Shown here in pieces: positions 10,803 through 24,300 of a stretch of 64,000 bases of DNA. Location: NCBI GenBank assembly GCA_013396525.1, contig VWYX01000906.1:62001-126000 (forward strand), written 5' to 3'. Origin of the DNA: Chaetorhynchus papuensis (Eukaryota > Chordata > Aves > Passeriformes > Rhipiduridae). The position numbers and the translations under genes are program-made. The notes under the pieces were generated by a model. It was not told the DNA's origin. It saw nothing but the letters and a program-made list of their open reading frames with translations, and ran no database searches. How positions within the stretch are numbered: position 1 is the stretch's first letter; each line of letters begins with the position of its first letter.

Positions 10803-13800
10803 GCAAATGTTACACAAGCTGTCCTCACTGGTAGGATGAGCTGCACCCTTACATCAGTCACAGCAGACACTCTGGAACACTCCACGGACTTGGAACTACC
10901 CTAGTGACAATAGCTCTAAATCAGAGTAAAAACACATTTGGGCAATGGTACCGAGGTGCTTGTGCTGTCTGCACATCCTGATCCATTGGGATGACAACAA
11001 ACTTTAAATTCTCAGAGTCATGACTTCAGTGGCTTTTGGGAGCTGAACATCTACTTTCAAAGAGAAGGAACAGGAGACTTTAGTAACTAATGCAATTGGC
11101 AAACCATTCTGTCTTGTTGCTACCAGAGGTAGCTGAAACATATTTACATTTTTTTCCTGGCTCTGATCACCTCAGAGGAAGATAGGATATAAAACTATTA
11201 CTAAAAATATCATAACTGCTTCTCTGTTTTTGTTGCTTAGTGCACAGCATTTGTACAGCACTACCCAAATGCAGGTGACATTGCATTGCATTATAGTTTT
11301 ATAGTTACTAATGTCTTACCTTCTCTTAATTTGAATCAGAAAATGGGATTTATTAGTAAGAAATATGAAACAAAATGCTGCAAGCAAGCAAAAATGGTCC
11401 CAAATCCGAAAGAGAAGGTGTACATTTCCATAACGGCTACAACATTCAGAAAGCTGTGAGACTCTGTTGCATGTGTCTTGGAAAAGAATTAATAATCTTC
11501 ACATGCTTTGTCCTGGTGATTGAAATAAATTACTTGCTTAAATTGCTAAGCAAGATGACCCATCTGTTGGCCCATGCTTGTTCAGGTTCTCGGTAGGTTT
11601 ATTATTCAAAATAATGACTGCCATATGCAACAGTAAACAGTTCTTTCAGAATTGACTGAAAGATCCTGCACTGCTTTTGAAGGCAATTTACAGAAATCAT
11701 TCACGTTCCCCTCCAGAACCTGCCATTCAACCAAACTCATCCTGACAGGGCTATTGCACTGCTTTTCTGCGAAGGCAGAGACAAAACCAAAGCAGAAGCC
11801 TGGACCAGATCAGATTTATTCTTCATGAATGGAGAAGACTGAAAATTATGAATTATACAACTCTGCAGCCCCAAACAGCACCAGGCACGTCACAGTATCT
11901 TTGTTTATTTGCATCACCAAAGCAACTAACATATAATCCAGTTGTGGGAATGATCAGTGTGTTTAAACATGCATTACAGAATCTAAGCTGGCTGCAGCCA
12001 CAGTTACACTCCCCAAGCCAAGGAAAGAAAAAGATCCTCCTAATACAAATTCACCCTCCTTTTCAGAAAATGCCTGATTGATTAACCAACTCTATAGTGC
12101 TTCTTCATGATCAACAAATTCTGTCCATCAAACCCAGGAAGGCAGAGTATCCCAGGGATGAGGGTTTTCCTGGGCATATTGCCCCTCACAGGCCCAGAAG
12201 CACAAACCAGGAGACCTCCAGCATGAGCATCTCTGTGGTGGGATGGGGCAGAAGACAAAGGAAATGGCAGGACCTGAGTCATCACAGAGACTTGCCACTT
12301 GCTGTCACCATGCCCAGAATAAAAGGATCATGGCACAGGGAAATTTGTCCAGACAAGGGAGTGGTTTCCCTGCTGACAAATTAATGAGTGCAGTTAGAGG
12401 TGAACATCGGCCTACGCAGGAGATGAGCACCATCGGGTTATTCCCTTGGCAGCTTCTTCTGCCCTCAGCCATTCGTAAGCTCCCTGCTCAAGTTAAAGCT
12501 GGCAGAGCCACAGCACTGAGCAAGCACAGTGCAAAAAGGCCATCTGTCCTCAGCAAGGGAGATGGTGGAGAGGGGAACCCCCACCCTACCCACCGCACTG
12601 GTGTACAGGAGCCCACAGCTCACGGTGCTGGTGTAATTTAATAAAACCACACTTGCCATCAAATACTCTGCACTTTACAGGTTTGAGCTTGTGCCTGTGT
12701 GTTGGGTTTGATCACCTCCCTCTGTTTTATTATTTTTTTGTCACTGAATTTCTATTAAATTCCATTGGTTCCCATCCTCTAACCTTTCCCTGTTAGGGAA
12801 GGGCTGAGAGCCAGACTTTTACAAACAGTCCTTGTATACATCTACTTAATAAATAAAAAATTGGCAAGGTTCCTTTTCATAACTTCCTTTGCCTCTAATT
12901 TAGACCATCCACATTTCATCCCCAGGCTGAACACACATTCAATTCATACAAGACCCATAAACTATGTTAAGACCACAGAGCATCCATGATTTGTTCATGA
13001 TGTTAGTAGTGACTCACCATGGCCAGATTACAGATGTTAAATTGCTGATGGATGGCCCACATCCAGCACATGGTATTCAGCTGAAGTATTAATCACGTGT
13101 GGAAAGATCTTTCTTTTCTCTGTTGGTCCCCGTGAATAATGAAACCTCTAATACAGTATATTGTACTTTACAAGCTTACTGAAATGAACTCCCATCTAAA
13201 AAGAAAAAAGGATAACACTATTAAAGCAGCAGAATGCTGTACATGACATGATGACATATTAGGACTTTCTGGATAGCTAAATGAACAAACTCACTTTTTG
13301 TTGATTTATGCCGGCAGCACCGGCCTTTCTTTCCCAGGAAGGGAAGTTTTCCTGTTTCCCTCTTTCTCTGTTGGAAACAGATAACTTATTGAGTGTGATA
13401 CTGGCTTAATAGACAATTGCTCATGAAAAACAGTGTGTAAAGGAACAGGAAAGAAAGACTAAGTGCAGATTTGGGTAAGAAATAACTCATCTGGAGTTGG
13501 AAATAATGGTTTCCCTTGGTATTCTGGCAGAGCATCTTCTTCTGAAGTATTGAGAGAGAATCAAATATGGCAGTCTCCCACACTATTTCTGGTGTTTCCT
13601 CTTCCTTTTTCTTTTCTTCTGGCATGAGCATTTTCATTGGTGCAAGGATAACAAGCTCTGCAGAGCAGTAGACTTTACTTCTTGTGATAAGAATGCCTAT
13701 TATCACTGTCCTTTTAAATTTTCTTCTGGTTTAATGAATATAGTAAGAACTCAGACGCCTTGATGCAGAAAGTCACTATATACTGGGCCTTCAAAAATGT

Positions 13801-16800
13801 CCACGTGTTTCAAAAGGAAATGCAAAGTCCAAAACCAAAGTGGCTTGTTCCTCTAAAGGCTCTTCTTAGGAGGTGAACAAAGACAATAATATGTCAGAAA
13901 TAAACAAATATATCAGGCTAAGGAAATAGACAAGAAAAAGCACCAATAGTCAGTTTCTTCCTGAAAGGTTGAATAAATATTAGAAGATTCTTCTTACATT
14001 GCACTGCAGCCATGTATGAAGCAAGGATAACAGTGATTCAAAAAAATCAGAGGCTTGGAAATATTTTCCTATGCTGCTGAAAATCTCACCATTAATACAA
14101 ATCATATAATACAGCATACTCTGCTCCTCAATACAAGAAAAGCAGATGGTTTTGTTACGGCCATGACTGTCCCTTCAGAAGGCAAATTCAGAACTGAAAC
14201 AACGGGTTGCTGGATCATTCAGCTTCCAGGCTGATGGAGATTTCTGGTAATGGTATTATGGCTAAGCAGGGACAGTCCCTGAACAGTCAGAGGTAGCAGA
14301 AATGACATCCTGATGTCTGTAAATGCTAAGGGAACAAAACACCTGAGAGCATATTCAGCCTGAAGGCTGCTGCTGCTGTTTTGGAAGATGTGAATTTACT
14401 TTTTCAGGGAAAGGAATTAGTTTCTCTAGGCATGTGTAGAACCACTGAAGAGACTACTGCAAATGTCTCTCAATAGCCATGGCCAGCCATAAATACTTCT
14501 ATGCTCTCTGTGCCATAGCATGAGATGATAACTGATACGTTCAGACAGGGATGTCAAGAGGGGGATGGGGACTGAAAACTCCATTTCAGGCGCCAAGACA
14601 ATTTTCTTGAGAAAGGAAATCTGAAACCGGCAGAGGATGGAATGCACTTCATGCAGAGGCACTGCTGTAGGCTTTGGCCTGCGCACCTCACACCCACTTC
14701 AGTCCTCTAGACACCATTTAGAGGGGGCTTGAATGGGGAACAAACTGGCTTGGGGTCAATATCACCCTAGTTTAATTAATCACTACTGCATTAGAAGCAG
14801 TAACTGGGGAAATATAATGATAGTTAGTCCATGTGAAGCAGCTGCAAAGCTTCTTAGCAACTTTAAGAATGACCCTTCAACCTTTTCTCATTACTCATAT
14901 GATTAATGCTTATCCATGTGAATAGTCTCATTGACTTAACTCACCCTACTTCTGCAGGTAGGGACTTCAGAATCAGACAAAAAATATGGAATCATACTGT
15001 TCCCTTGTTATTTCAAATCCAGCTTTAGTTAAGTGCAGTGATTAACTCAATAGACCTTGCCCCACAGAGAAGGGCAGTAGAGAACCTACTCTCTGACTAG
15101 CGGCTCCACTTTAACTAATATAGAACAATATCAGCATCCATAGTGCTATCTGTCTTTTTAGTCCCACCTGCATCAATGATGTTGTTTAAACTTATGTTTA
15201 AGTTAGATGTTCATAAGTAATCTTTAAAAGCAGTCTCCAATTTAATTCAACACATGAAAATTCAAGAATTAAAAAAACCTGCACAGAATATTAAAAAAAA
15301 AGGAAGAATAATATATTCTCTTGTTAAATTTTCAATTAAAAAGTTATTTTGCCCAAATATGTTCAGTTTTGCAATATTGCCTTTATTTTACGATTTTTTC
15401 AAACAATTTTTCCTAGTTCAGTAAGTACTTACGGATGGCAATGTCCTCCTTTATTCCTGGAACACCAATATAATACTATTCCTCTCAGTGTGGTCTGTAT
15501 TTTTGACATATGCAACAAGCCTAGACAACTTTCTCAGTATCATTACTCACTGGGAATCTTTAGCTCATCTCTTGTTCTGTCCCTAAGCAGCCTTCATCTA
15601 TCTTTTTCAACAATTTTCCTTCAACTCCTTATGAATCACTTCACTGCTGTCTTGGAGAAAATCCCCTCTGTTATGAGGAGCTGCTTCTCCAAACGGGGGG
15701 AGGGAAGCTAAGAGAATACTGTTCTTGTGGTAAGGACTTCATACAGGTTTCCATCATGGAATCAGCACAAGTATCATAACCCATACTCCAATTAAAGCTG
15801 TACGGTATTTTTTTAAGTGACACATACCGGGGGACTTTCATCGACTGCTCCGGTTTGTGCCTGCTATTAACACCTCTCCATCAGGTTTGCATTCGATACA
15901 CAAATCACACCTCTGCAGTTAAAACTTGTCTCTGTTCTAGGCAGCGTGCTGGACAGACCCAATTTGGCAGTGGTAGCAAGAGATTTATGGCCCACCTCAG
16001 AAAACATTTCAGCTTCCATAAATAAGGACATGGACTTCTTTACACCACCAAGCAAAGCCTTATTCTCTGTCTGTATATTAACATTCAATTTTAGGTGGCA
16101 TGTGGCATTTCTTTCTTTGCTGCTGCATCAGAAAAGTTGCTCATCTCCAGTTTTACAGCACAACCAGAAGAAAACTGAACAAATACACACAGTTGGAACA
16201 GTCATGGATAAATCAATTTCATATTTACCAGTATGGTACCTTTAACTCTGGATTTTTTCATTACCTCCTCCATTTTTCAAATTCAGCTAATGTCAGTTTC
16301 CCATGATTTTCAGACATATTTTCACATCAGTTCTCACACATGAACAACTTTCCCATTATTTGGGGCCTTCATATCATTCTCTTTCTACACCAAAGGAGCA
16401 CAAATACTTGTCACAGCATCGGTCCTACCATGATCACACACTTCATTGGGTAAATTTCTCTTCCTGGTATGTTTGTCCTCTGATGGAATTACTAATATTT
16501 ATTACTTAAATTTACCCTAGCACTTCTGGTCTTCTAGATTCTTTCAGACCAAAATATCATCTATATAGAATATGCTTTCTCTGTGTAATTAAAACTCATT
16601 GCATTCACAGCAGAGCACCCTGGGCACCCCAAAAGCTCTTAAAGGAAATTGTGTTTCCCAAAGGATGTGTTAAATTTGCATAAACAAGTACTCTTGGTTT
16701 CAATGGGATGTGTGACCACGGAATTGTGTCTTTCAGGCAGAACTGATGCAGTTAAAGAGTGAAACGCCGGGTCAGTGCAGCATACAGCTTTCCTACGGAA

Positions 16801-18438
16801 AGGTTTCACACTGAGCTCAGAAGTGCCATCACACCTGCCTCAGAGTAACAGCACACCTCCTGTGCAGTTGTCTCTTCTCCACTGCTTCCCAGTGTCCAAA
16901 ACATTCAGCTGTTTAAAGGCACGCTCTGATGACACACACTTCCCAGCACCACACTTGCAGCTCTTCCAGCACATCCAAGATTGCTCCTATAGAACTGTCC
17001 CTTTAGTCTCTCCTGGCATCTCAGACACTCCCTCTACTGCAACTCAGAGGTTCATTTACTCAAAGCAGGACAATAACAGTGAGCTGTTCTGACAGAAAGG
17101 CTTTCTACTTCCTCTTTTCTACAAAACTAGCAATAAACAAAGCCAAAATTTGACATTTTCAATTTGCATGTTAAACTTTTCTCCCAGCTCCTACTAACTT
17201 GGAGCAGCTTGGAACAGAGCCAGACAGATGTGAGGATGTAGTTTATCTGGGAAGGGAAACTAGAATATAATTTGGCAATTCTTCTGGGAGGAAAAGGCAT
17301 GCCAAAGGGATCCAAGCCTCTGAACTAAAACATACATTGCTCACCTCTTCTCCCACTCTTCCAGCAGAAGAGTGACATACCTTTATTAGTATTTATTGCC
17401 ACTGAGCAGCATACAATAGTTTAGAGAAATTACTGGCACCAGAAGAAAGGAGGTGAGCAAGAAGGGGATGGGCAAGAGGGCTGGGTGAAGTTGAATAAGC
17501 TGTCCCAACCAGCAGTGATAGTGGGTTTGGCTAGTCACTCTGAAAAGCTGCTATGACCAAAGAAGCAGAAATTTCTCTGAGAACGGGCTCTCAGATGAAG
17601 GTTTCCAGTGCAAGAAAGTCCTAATTACAAATTAACCAGGCTAACTCACTGCGAGGGGGATGCTGTCAAGTTTGCTTTCTACCAGATGCACAAAGCAACT
17701 TCCAGAACAAAAAGCAAACTCACGTGACCAGCAACTGACCTTGTTTCCCAGCTATCAGGGTGAAGGAAACTCAGAGCTGTCTGCAAGTGGTGCAGCTGGG
17801 TCCCCAGCACAGCACCAGAACAGCTGCAGAAGGACTTAAGGAGGGCACTGAAACCTATCCCAAAGCAGTGCAAGGCATCATCAAGAGTTTTCAGTCTTCA
17901 CCACAGCCAGTGATGGAGTTTAAAAGCCAGCAGAAACACTTGCTTATAACTTACATATTTCACTCTCCAGTGAAGCCAGTGACAGGTCCCCTCCCACTAG
18001 CTGAACACTGAATTTATCAAGAGCAGACATCTGTGGCCACCGTCTACTGGGACCACCCATCAGCAGCAGAAAATGCCTTCATGCACTCACTGAATATCAG
18101 AAGGTCAGAGGTCACTTGCTCCTACCAGTTGACTAAAAGTACCTCCATACAGCCTGAATGAAAGGTCATTTTAAGATACTGTGCAATTCACTGTCAGGGC
18201 ACAGCTCAGGACGGGACAAAGGCAACAGAAGGAGCTAGCCTCATTCCAGCCCTTCTCCAACTTCTCTCATTCCCTACAGCAACAATATAAACCATAAGCC
18301 TCTTATCAGCCACACATTGTATTGCAGACAGAAATGCAAGCAAAGATATTTTCCCCTTTCCAAAAATAGCTTTTTCCTTTTTTTTTTTTCCTTTTAGAAA
18401 ATGACAACATGAGGAAAAAAAGACCATTTTGTTTTTCT
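10803..18438. other. Unique noncoding stretch, nothing recognised
   Basis: Read through on both strands. There are only short frames, all under 135 codons and without motifs, plus occasional isolated splice-like sites and a T12 run at 18378-18389. The segment 12690-12850 has a vaguely LTR-like AT-rich tail but no recognisable ends. No RNA gene was recognised. Confidence 0.6.
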
Positions 18439-18481
18439 GTAAGCTTTACATCTTTCTGGTGTAAGCTTTACATCTTTCTGG
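18439..18481 (+). repeat. Perfect 21-bp tandem duplication, period 22
   Basis: GTAAGCTTTACATCTTTCTG plus one further G occurs at 18439-18459 and again at 18461-18481 without a mismatch. The one-base spacer gives a period of 22. The lack of divergence indicates a recent slippage or templated duplication, and the site may be polymorphic. Confidence 0.95.
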
Positions 18482-19237
18482 CTCCAGAGAAACTGGTAGC
18501 AGCTGGTTTAATTTCCTCAGTTTCCCGTGTCAAAGGTTCAAACACAGTTGTAGATACCCTTTATGAGTGAAATGTTCTCCTGCTCTTTGGATCAAAAAAC
18601 TTTAAACAAAATCAGATGACTCCATTTCAGTGTGCTGGGAAGGCCTGGGTAAACTCTTTATAGATACATTTCTCCTTGAATTTACAAGAACTGCTCTGCA
18701 ATGAGATCTCTGCAGTGAAATACCTATCTTTTCAGTGGCCATCTGATTTTCCTCCTTTGGTTAATTCTGCCCAGTCCAAGGGAAACTCACCTTTTGTCAG
18801 AACTCCAGAAAAGCCTGATACAAACCTAGATTCAATTTACATTTCATTTGCCCCAAAATCTTTTTCAACATCAAATGAAGACCAAGTAACAGTAGAAAGA
18901 AAAGAATGACCAGAAGGGAGGGGCAGTAGAGAATGAATTGGATAGGAAAAACATTGAGAAAGATGAAAAAAAAATAATCACAGGGAAAAACAGATGTCAA
19001 GTGTAGACCTATTGGTGTGGGCAATGAAGACTTACAAAAGAATCTGTGCATAAAGAGGCTCTGACAGCCCAGAAATGTCTCCCAGCAGCAGCTGTCAGGA
19101 GTGGGAGGACAAGCCCTATTCCTCTCCTCCAGAAGAGATGATAGTTTCCTATTGTGAGAGTAGGTGCTAATTATTATTTCCTTTCTAGAATCAAGGGAGG
19201 CTTTTAAATCTATCCAGTGCATCAATAAAATAATCCC

Positions 19238-19286
<49 letters not shown>
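19238..19286 (+). repeat. (GATA)n tetranucleotide microsatellite
   Basis: Forty-nine bases of uninterrupted AGAT repeat, about 12 units. Frames that read through it as Tyr-Leu-Ser-Ile repeats on the minus strand are artefacts of the four-base period. Confidence 0.97.
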
Positions 19287-19287
19287 T

Positions 19288-19682
19288 TTGGCAAGATGGA
19301 ATGGCAAGGGGCTCTCCCTGTCGAGGCTGAGAGGCAAAATTGAAAACAAGAGTTCGTGGGAAAATTTAGTGCTTACGGTGTGGGGGTGCATCTGGTTATC
19401 CACGTGGGGGGTTTCGGGCAGTGGGACCACAGGCTGTGTGACCACCAGGTATGTGATGAGCTGCATTTCCAGCAGCTTGCAGATAATGAATGGGAAGGCT
19501 CTTGGGTTTTCCCTGCATGCATCAAGTGCAAAGGTTCACATTTTTGCTCAGCCGTACACCAGCAGTGGAAACCAACACCAGTCACTGGGGGAGACTTTTC
19601 ACTTCAGCAGGTGAAGGTGCTGACTCCACTTCCCACAGGCAAGCCAGACCTCATTTTGCTGACTGAAGAAGATGCCACTTAA
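19288..19682 (+). other. Segment open in two plus-strand frames
   Basis: Two overlapping plus frames of 108 codons each (19288-19614 and 19356-19682) and a 70-codon minus frame coexist here. The second plus frame ends in a charged tail, ILLTEEDAT. No domain, signal peptide or splice structure was recognised. Low stop density on both strands at once points to base composition rather than coding selection. Confidence 0.2.
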
Positions 19683-20723
19683 ATTAAAACTCATGTAACC
19701 ATATGTTTCAAAACTGTGAGTCATATTTTATACACAAATGACTGTGATAGGCCATGTATTTGTGCTGATTTGCTGTATTGCTGCAGTGCCCTCTTAAATA
19801 AAGCTATCACAGTTTATCCTGGTTTTAAGTTAAAAGAATAATTAACAATCCCACATGCCAGAAGCATTCCTTGTGTGAATTACGTATTACAGTTAAAAAA
19901 AGAGACACAGTTTCCATAGAGATTATATTTTCCTATAATGTTGAGGGATCAATTTATAATGTGTGATTGTATGTACTTAAACCATCCCATTTAACCTCAC
20001 AGCACACCATTTGAATGCTGCATTTCACTTATGCTGGAAACCTTGGGCTTCAAACTACATGTAACACAATACAGCAGAACAAACCAAACAACGAAGTGGC
20101 CCAAATCACAGTCCATCACACCATCATATACAGGAAGGGGACCTCCAGCACAGCAGAAGGGGTTGAGCACATGGGTGTGTGCAAATTAAATACATAGAAA
20201 ACTAAACTTTTGTCAGTTTTGACAGCTGATACCAGTCACAACACAGAGCTGAGAGTTGTTGCTAGGGAGCCCATGAGGCTCTGCCACCAAGACTCACATC
20301 TCCAGACCAGTAAGTGCAGCCATCTGGTAAGTCTCGGTAGAAAATGCTGAAGACAATGCTACTTGTATCAATGGACTACCTGGAATCTAAGAGATGCATC
20401 TTGTCTGCAAGGAGGCATGAGAATCACATGGAGTAGGACTAAGGCAGGCTGAACAAAGAGACCAGTAGGAATCTGCCTGGACTTACAGAAGGGTTGGGGC
20501 AAAATAAAGTCTTAAGCTACTTTGAGAAGTTTATCTAGAAGGGAGTATTGTGTCAGGACCTGGGAAATGAAGGGAAATGCTGCAGAAAAAGACCAGTGGT
20601 GCCCAGACGTAGATTGATGTGGGGCACTGCCTTCAGAAAGTTTCCTGCTCTGTTTCTCTCAAATATCCTGGGAAAGACCCATGACATACTAGAGTAGTGA
20701 ACAAAACCTCTGTGTGTTCTTAC
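19683..20723. other. Unique noncoding stretch
   Basis: Unique AT-rich sequence with no repeat family recognised. A CATCTG/GTAAGT donor-like site at about 20325 on the plus strand would bound only a 21-base micro-exon and is treated as chance. Confidence 0.6.
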
Positions 20724-20782
20724 CTGGTGTTGCCTGTTCCCTGAAGGAGATAACTGTACTGTAGGCAGTATGACCACAAGGG
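20724..20782 (-). other. Candidate 59-bp antisense exon
   Basis: On the minus strand an excellent acceptor (ATTATAATTTTTCCCAG) precedes 59 bases that end in ACCAG/GTAAGAAC, a strong donor. One frame is open: two bases complete a codon, then LVVILPTVQLSPSGNRQHQ, leaving in phase 0. The candidate at 21283-21328 lies 500 bp upstream on the same strand and leaves in phase 1, which matches the entry phase here. The peptide is not recognised. A chance pair cannot be excluded. Confidence 0.25.
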
Positions 20783-21282
20783 CTGGGAAAAATTATAATT
20801 AAGACACTGTGTAAACCAGAAGGGCATGTTCACAGCTGCTTGGGTGGAAGAAAGAGCCAAAGTGCCAGTGTCCCAGCAACGCAGGCAGCGACACAAAGAG
20901 GCAGAAAATACGGCCTCAGGGGGAGGCGCAAAGCAGTCTGAGGATTCACCAGATGGGCAGTTTCACAACATGTCCATGATCCATCAATGGGAGGCAGAGG
21001 GGAACATCTTTAACCCTGTGACAAGAGCCATGTCCAGGTCTCAGCCCCGAGTTGTCCCAAAGACAGTGTAGGAAGGCATGACTCCATTGGTAATGCAGAT
21101 GGGATGTTCATGACTCCCCATGGCCACACAAATTCTCAAGACAGCTCCCAACTAAACTCTAAGATGAAATAACATTTTGATCACACTAGGAGTGAAGGCA
21201 AAACCATGTTGTTAACACAATTCTCAGATTACTGACACCACACTTTAGATGCAGCCTAAATGGCAGTCACTGAAGCACTTAC

Positions 21283-21328
21283 CAAATCTGTGGTATTGGA
21301 TTCTGCCAGATTTCTGGGGATCCACAGC
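21283..21328 (-). other. Candidate 46-bp antisense exon
   Basis: On the minus strand the acceptor GGACTACTTAATTGCAG precedes 46 bases ending in ATTTG/GTAAGTGC. Read in phase 0 it gives AVDPQKSGRIQYHRF and one spare base. The pattern D-x-x-x-S-G-x-I-x-x-x-x-F is loosely like a degenerate EF-hand loop, but with so few residues this is only a hint. The next minus-strand candidate (20724-20782) supplies the two bases needed to finish the split codon. Confidence 0.25.
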
Positions 21329-24300
21329 CTGCAATTAAGTAGTCCACAAAGGTACCTGGGAAACCCAAGTCCTATTCAGCTTGGGAATAAATTGGTTGTA
21401 TAAGGATCCACACCCCTTTGTGCAGTTCTGCTCAGCCCATGTTCCTTCAGCACCCCCGGGCCTGGAGGCTCTCCTCACAAATTTGCACTCTTCAGTGAAG
21501 GGAAGAGTTCATCCCCCACCCTCGTACCCTAAGCACCTCAACCTTCTGATTTATGGCCACAAGGAAAAGCAGTCATGCAGACATACACCAGAATAAGGGG
21601 ATTTTTAGAATAAAAAGAGCATCCAATGTTGCATAATCTGTTAGGGAACAAAAGAGAGAGAACAGAAAAACTTTTATTTCAAATCATTCGCTAACTGTTA
21701 AATAGCAGAGAGAGCTCAGCCGAAGTAACTCTTATCAGCTCAGCTCTGATGTTTCTTCCACCCTTCTCTGCAGCACACAAAGTGTATGGCCACGGTCACA
21801 CCAGCTCTGAACTTGACTGGTTTTATCCGATATGGCAAGTCCTTAGTGACAAACTGGAGTCATGCCTGAAGCAGGATTCCCATTTAAGAGCTATTGACCT
21901 GTCTTCTTGTGAGGTGGACCAGTAAAGCTTCCAACTCCTGCCCCACCAGAAACAGGGCACAGGCCTCAGGGGTCCGATATTGAGACTGTGCCTGCTGCAG
22001 CTGGCTGTGGTTTGGTCTCCTCTTGCCCACTACCAAAGAGCAGGAAGAAATGCCCCCTTAGAAAGATGGTTTTGACTGAAGAAAAGAAGTGTGTGTAGTT
22101 CTATGTCAGGTGAAGTTTCTTTGGCCACATCTGGCAACGTTGCAGAATTTCTACGCTCCGCTGAGATTTAGAAGAGCATATGGTTTCCACTACAGCAAAA
22201 CAAATCACTCCTTGAACAAAAAGCTCTGAAAAGGAGTGGGAAAAGGAAGATGAAAGTTTCGAGTCTGTTTGTAAATTATGCATTATCCGTGCCTGTAATG
22301 CCCCAAGGAGCCATAAATTTAGAGGTTTCAACAGAAAAGCCTATAGCTGACACCTTACATTCGTAAAACTCATTACTATCCCTGGAGTGAAAATGAAGGG
22401 GGAAAAACAGTGAATAAATAATTGAGAACATAAGAACTTTTCATCATTTCCTTTTGCTCTTTTTCAGCTTTTCACTACAGTTTCAAAACCAATATTGGAT
22501 TCACATCAGCTGTGGTCTTAAACATGAAAAGTGACAGTATTTTCCTAATGCCTCTGATTGTAAAATTGAAACAGTTCAATTAATCTTACAAGTAAGGATC
22601 ACGAAAACAAGAGCTTGAAATCTAAGACATTTTCACATTCAACATTCAGTTCTGCATCTGCCATAGACACCAATTCTGGAAACTACATCCAAAACCAACA
22701 CGGATGGCAATTTTATTTTTGATGCGGCTGGAATCTCACAAGAAAGAGTGGCTGAGAAAGCAGACATTGGTCTTCAGGAAATTTTTAAAATGTTTTTGAT
22801 GATCCAGAGGTTCTGCCATGTTTTAAAACAGTTTTTGTAGTCTGGGCATTTTCATAAAATCCTTTTATTGTTTTTTCACGTCTTTGCCCTTTCTATATAT
22901 TGCCCAAAATCTGTAGAATGTTTATTCTCAGGAGCCTATGTGACACTGAACTCAGTATGACAAGGAAAACAGAGGAATGAGTGAGTCATGCAGAACAATT
23001 TTGTCCAAGGATTACATGCAAATAACTCCGGAAAAAATATGCTTTCTTTCACTCTTTCTACAGCAACATTAATGCCTACCATGGCACAGTGTTGTACTTT
23101 TAGTCTTTTACCTCTTTTCACTTTAAACTACACATGAAATTTCAAGAACTAGATGCACTCTATCCCTCATGACAAAATGCAAATTGCCCCTTTTCCTCTT
23201 TCTTTTTCCTCCAGAATAAAAATCCATGGAGGTTCAGAGAATAGAAAGGAAATAAGTCTCTTTCTTCGCTGTTAAAAGTCACAAATGATTCACCAAGGAT
23301 GATCAGCCCAGGGGTTCTGTGCTGATGGCAGCTGCCAAGATGGGGCTCTGGACAGGAGCATTCCATGTTCAGGTCCTCTCTGACTTGACTCACCCTTGCC
23401 CCCATCTCTGAGGGGTTTCTGCCCCACAGGCAGGCTGCATGCTTTCACTCGGATGATCAGCTCTGGATTTGTATGCCAAACCCAGGTTTGCCCTTTTCCC
23501 TCTCCCTTCCTCTGCAGCACCTCACTGCCAGGAAACACAGACTGGATCTCACCTAGAGCCAAGGGCAGCCTTTTCCTCAAAGCACAGCTGGGACCTTCAG
23601 TTGTGCCAAGTTTCAGGAAATAACTGCTGAATATTTGAGCGGGGGCACAGAAATCAGCGGAATGGCTTCAAAAAGTGCTGCCTTCCCAGCAGATCTCTCT
23701 CTGTGGAAGTCAACTCACAAGCCTTGAAAATAAATCAGTGCAAAGTGATGTGTGGGTCTGCCGACACAGGCAAGGCTCACCTCCCAGCTGACCCCAGTAA
23801 ATGGAAGGACCAGATATCCACACGCAACAGACAGTATCAATTTTGTCTTCAGTTCGCTCTGGGACAGAAGTCACCTACCCTTTTCTTGGGAAGTGAGCCA
23901 CTTCTCTAAACAACTCTTGGAGTGGTAAGACAGAATTAGGGATCCAACAGTCCACAGTTCCCTTCCACTTTATTTGTCCTGGAGGAACTTATGGGCCAAA
24001 CTCTTCCACACCTTCCCAGGTGTCATACCCATGCAGCCAGGGCAGTTGACCACACTCCCTTTGGACCACAGCTGCCAGCTGGCCACCTCTTGTCACAGAG
24101 CCCAGCCCTCCTTCCCCCTCCCTGCTTGCCTGAGACCTCTACCTGACACACGCCGAAGAGCCGAGGCTCAGCAGGCAAATGGCTCACAGATGCTATTGAA
24201 TAGCTGTAAAAACACTGTGCACAAATGAACAACATGACACTTAGGGCTGCTAGTATTCCTGCCAGTCAAAAGGAGTCCACAGGAAAGCACTCTGAGTACT

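Noticed and set aside
12690..12850. Possible LTR-like 3' portion
   Set aside because: An AT-rich part with TATTAAATTCC is suggestive, but no TG...CA ends or second landmark could be found.
18797..19466. Minus-strand frames with Tyr-Leu-Ser-Ile repeats (165 and 91 codons)
   Set aside because: They run through the GATA microsatellite; the repeat peptide is a by-product of a four-base period.
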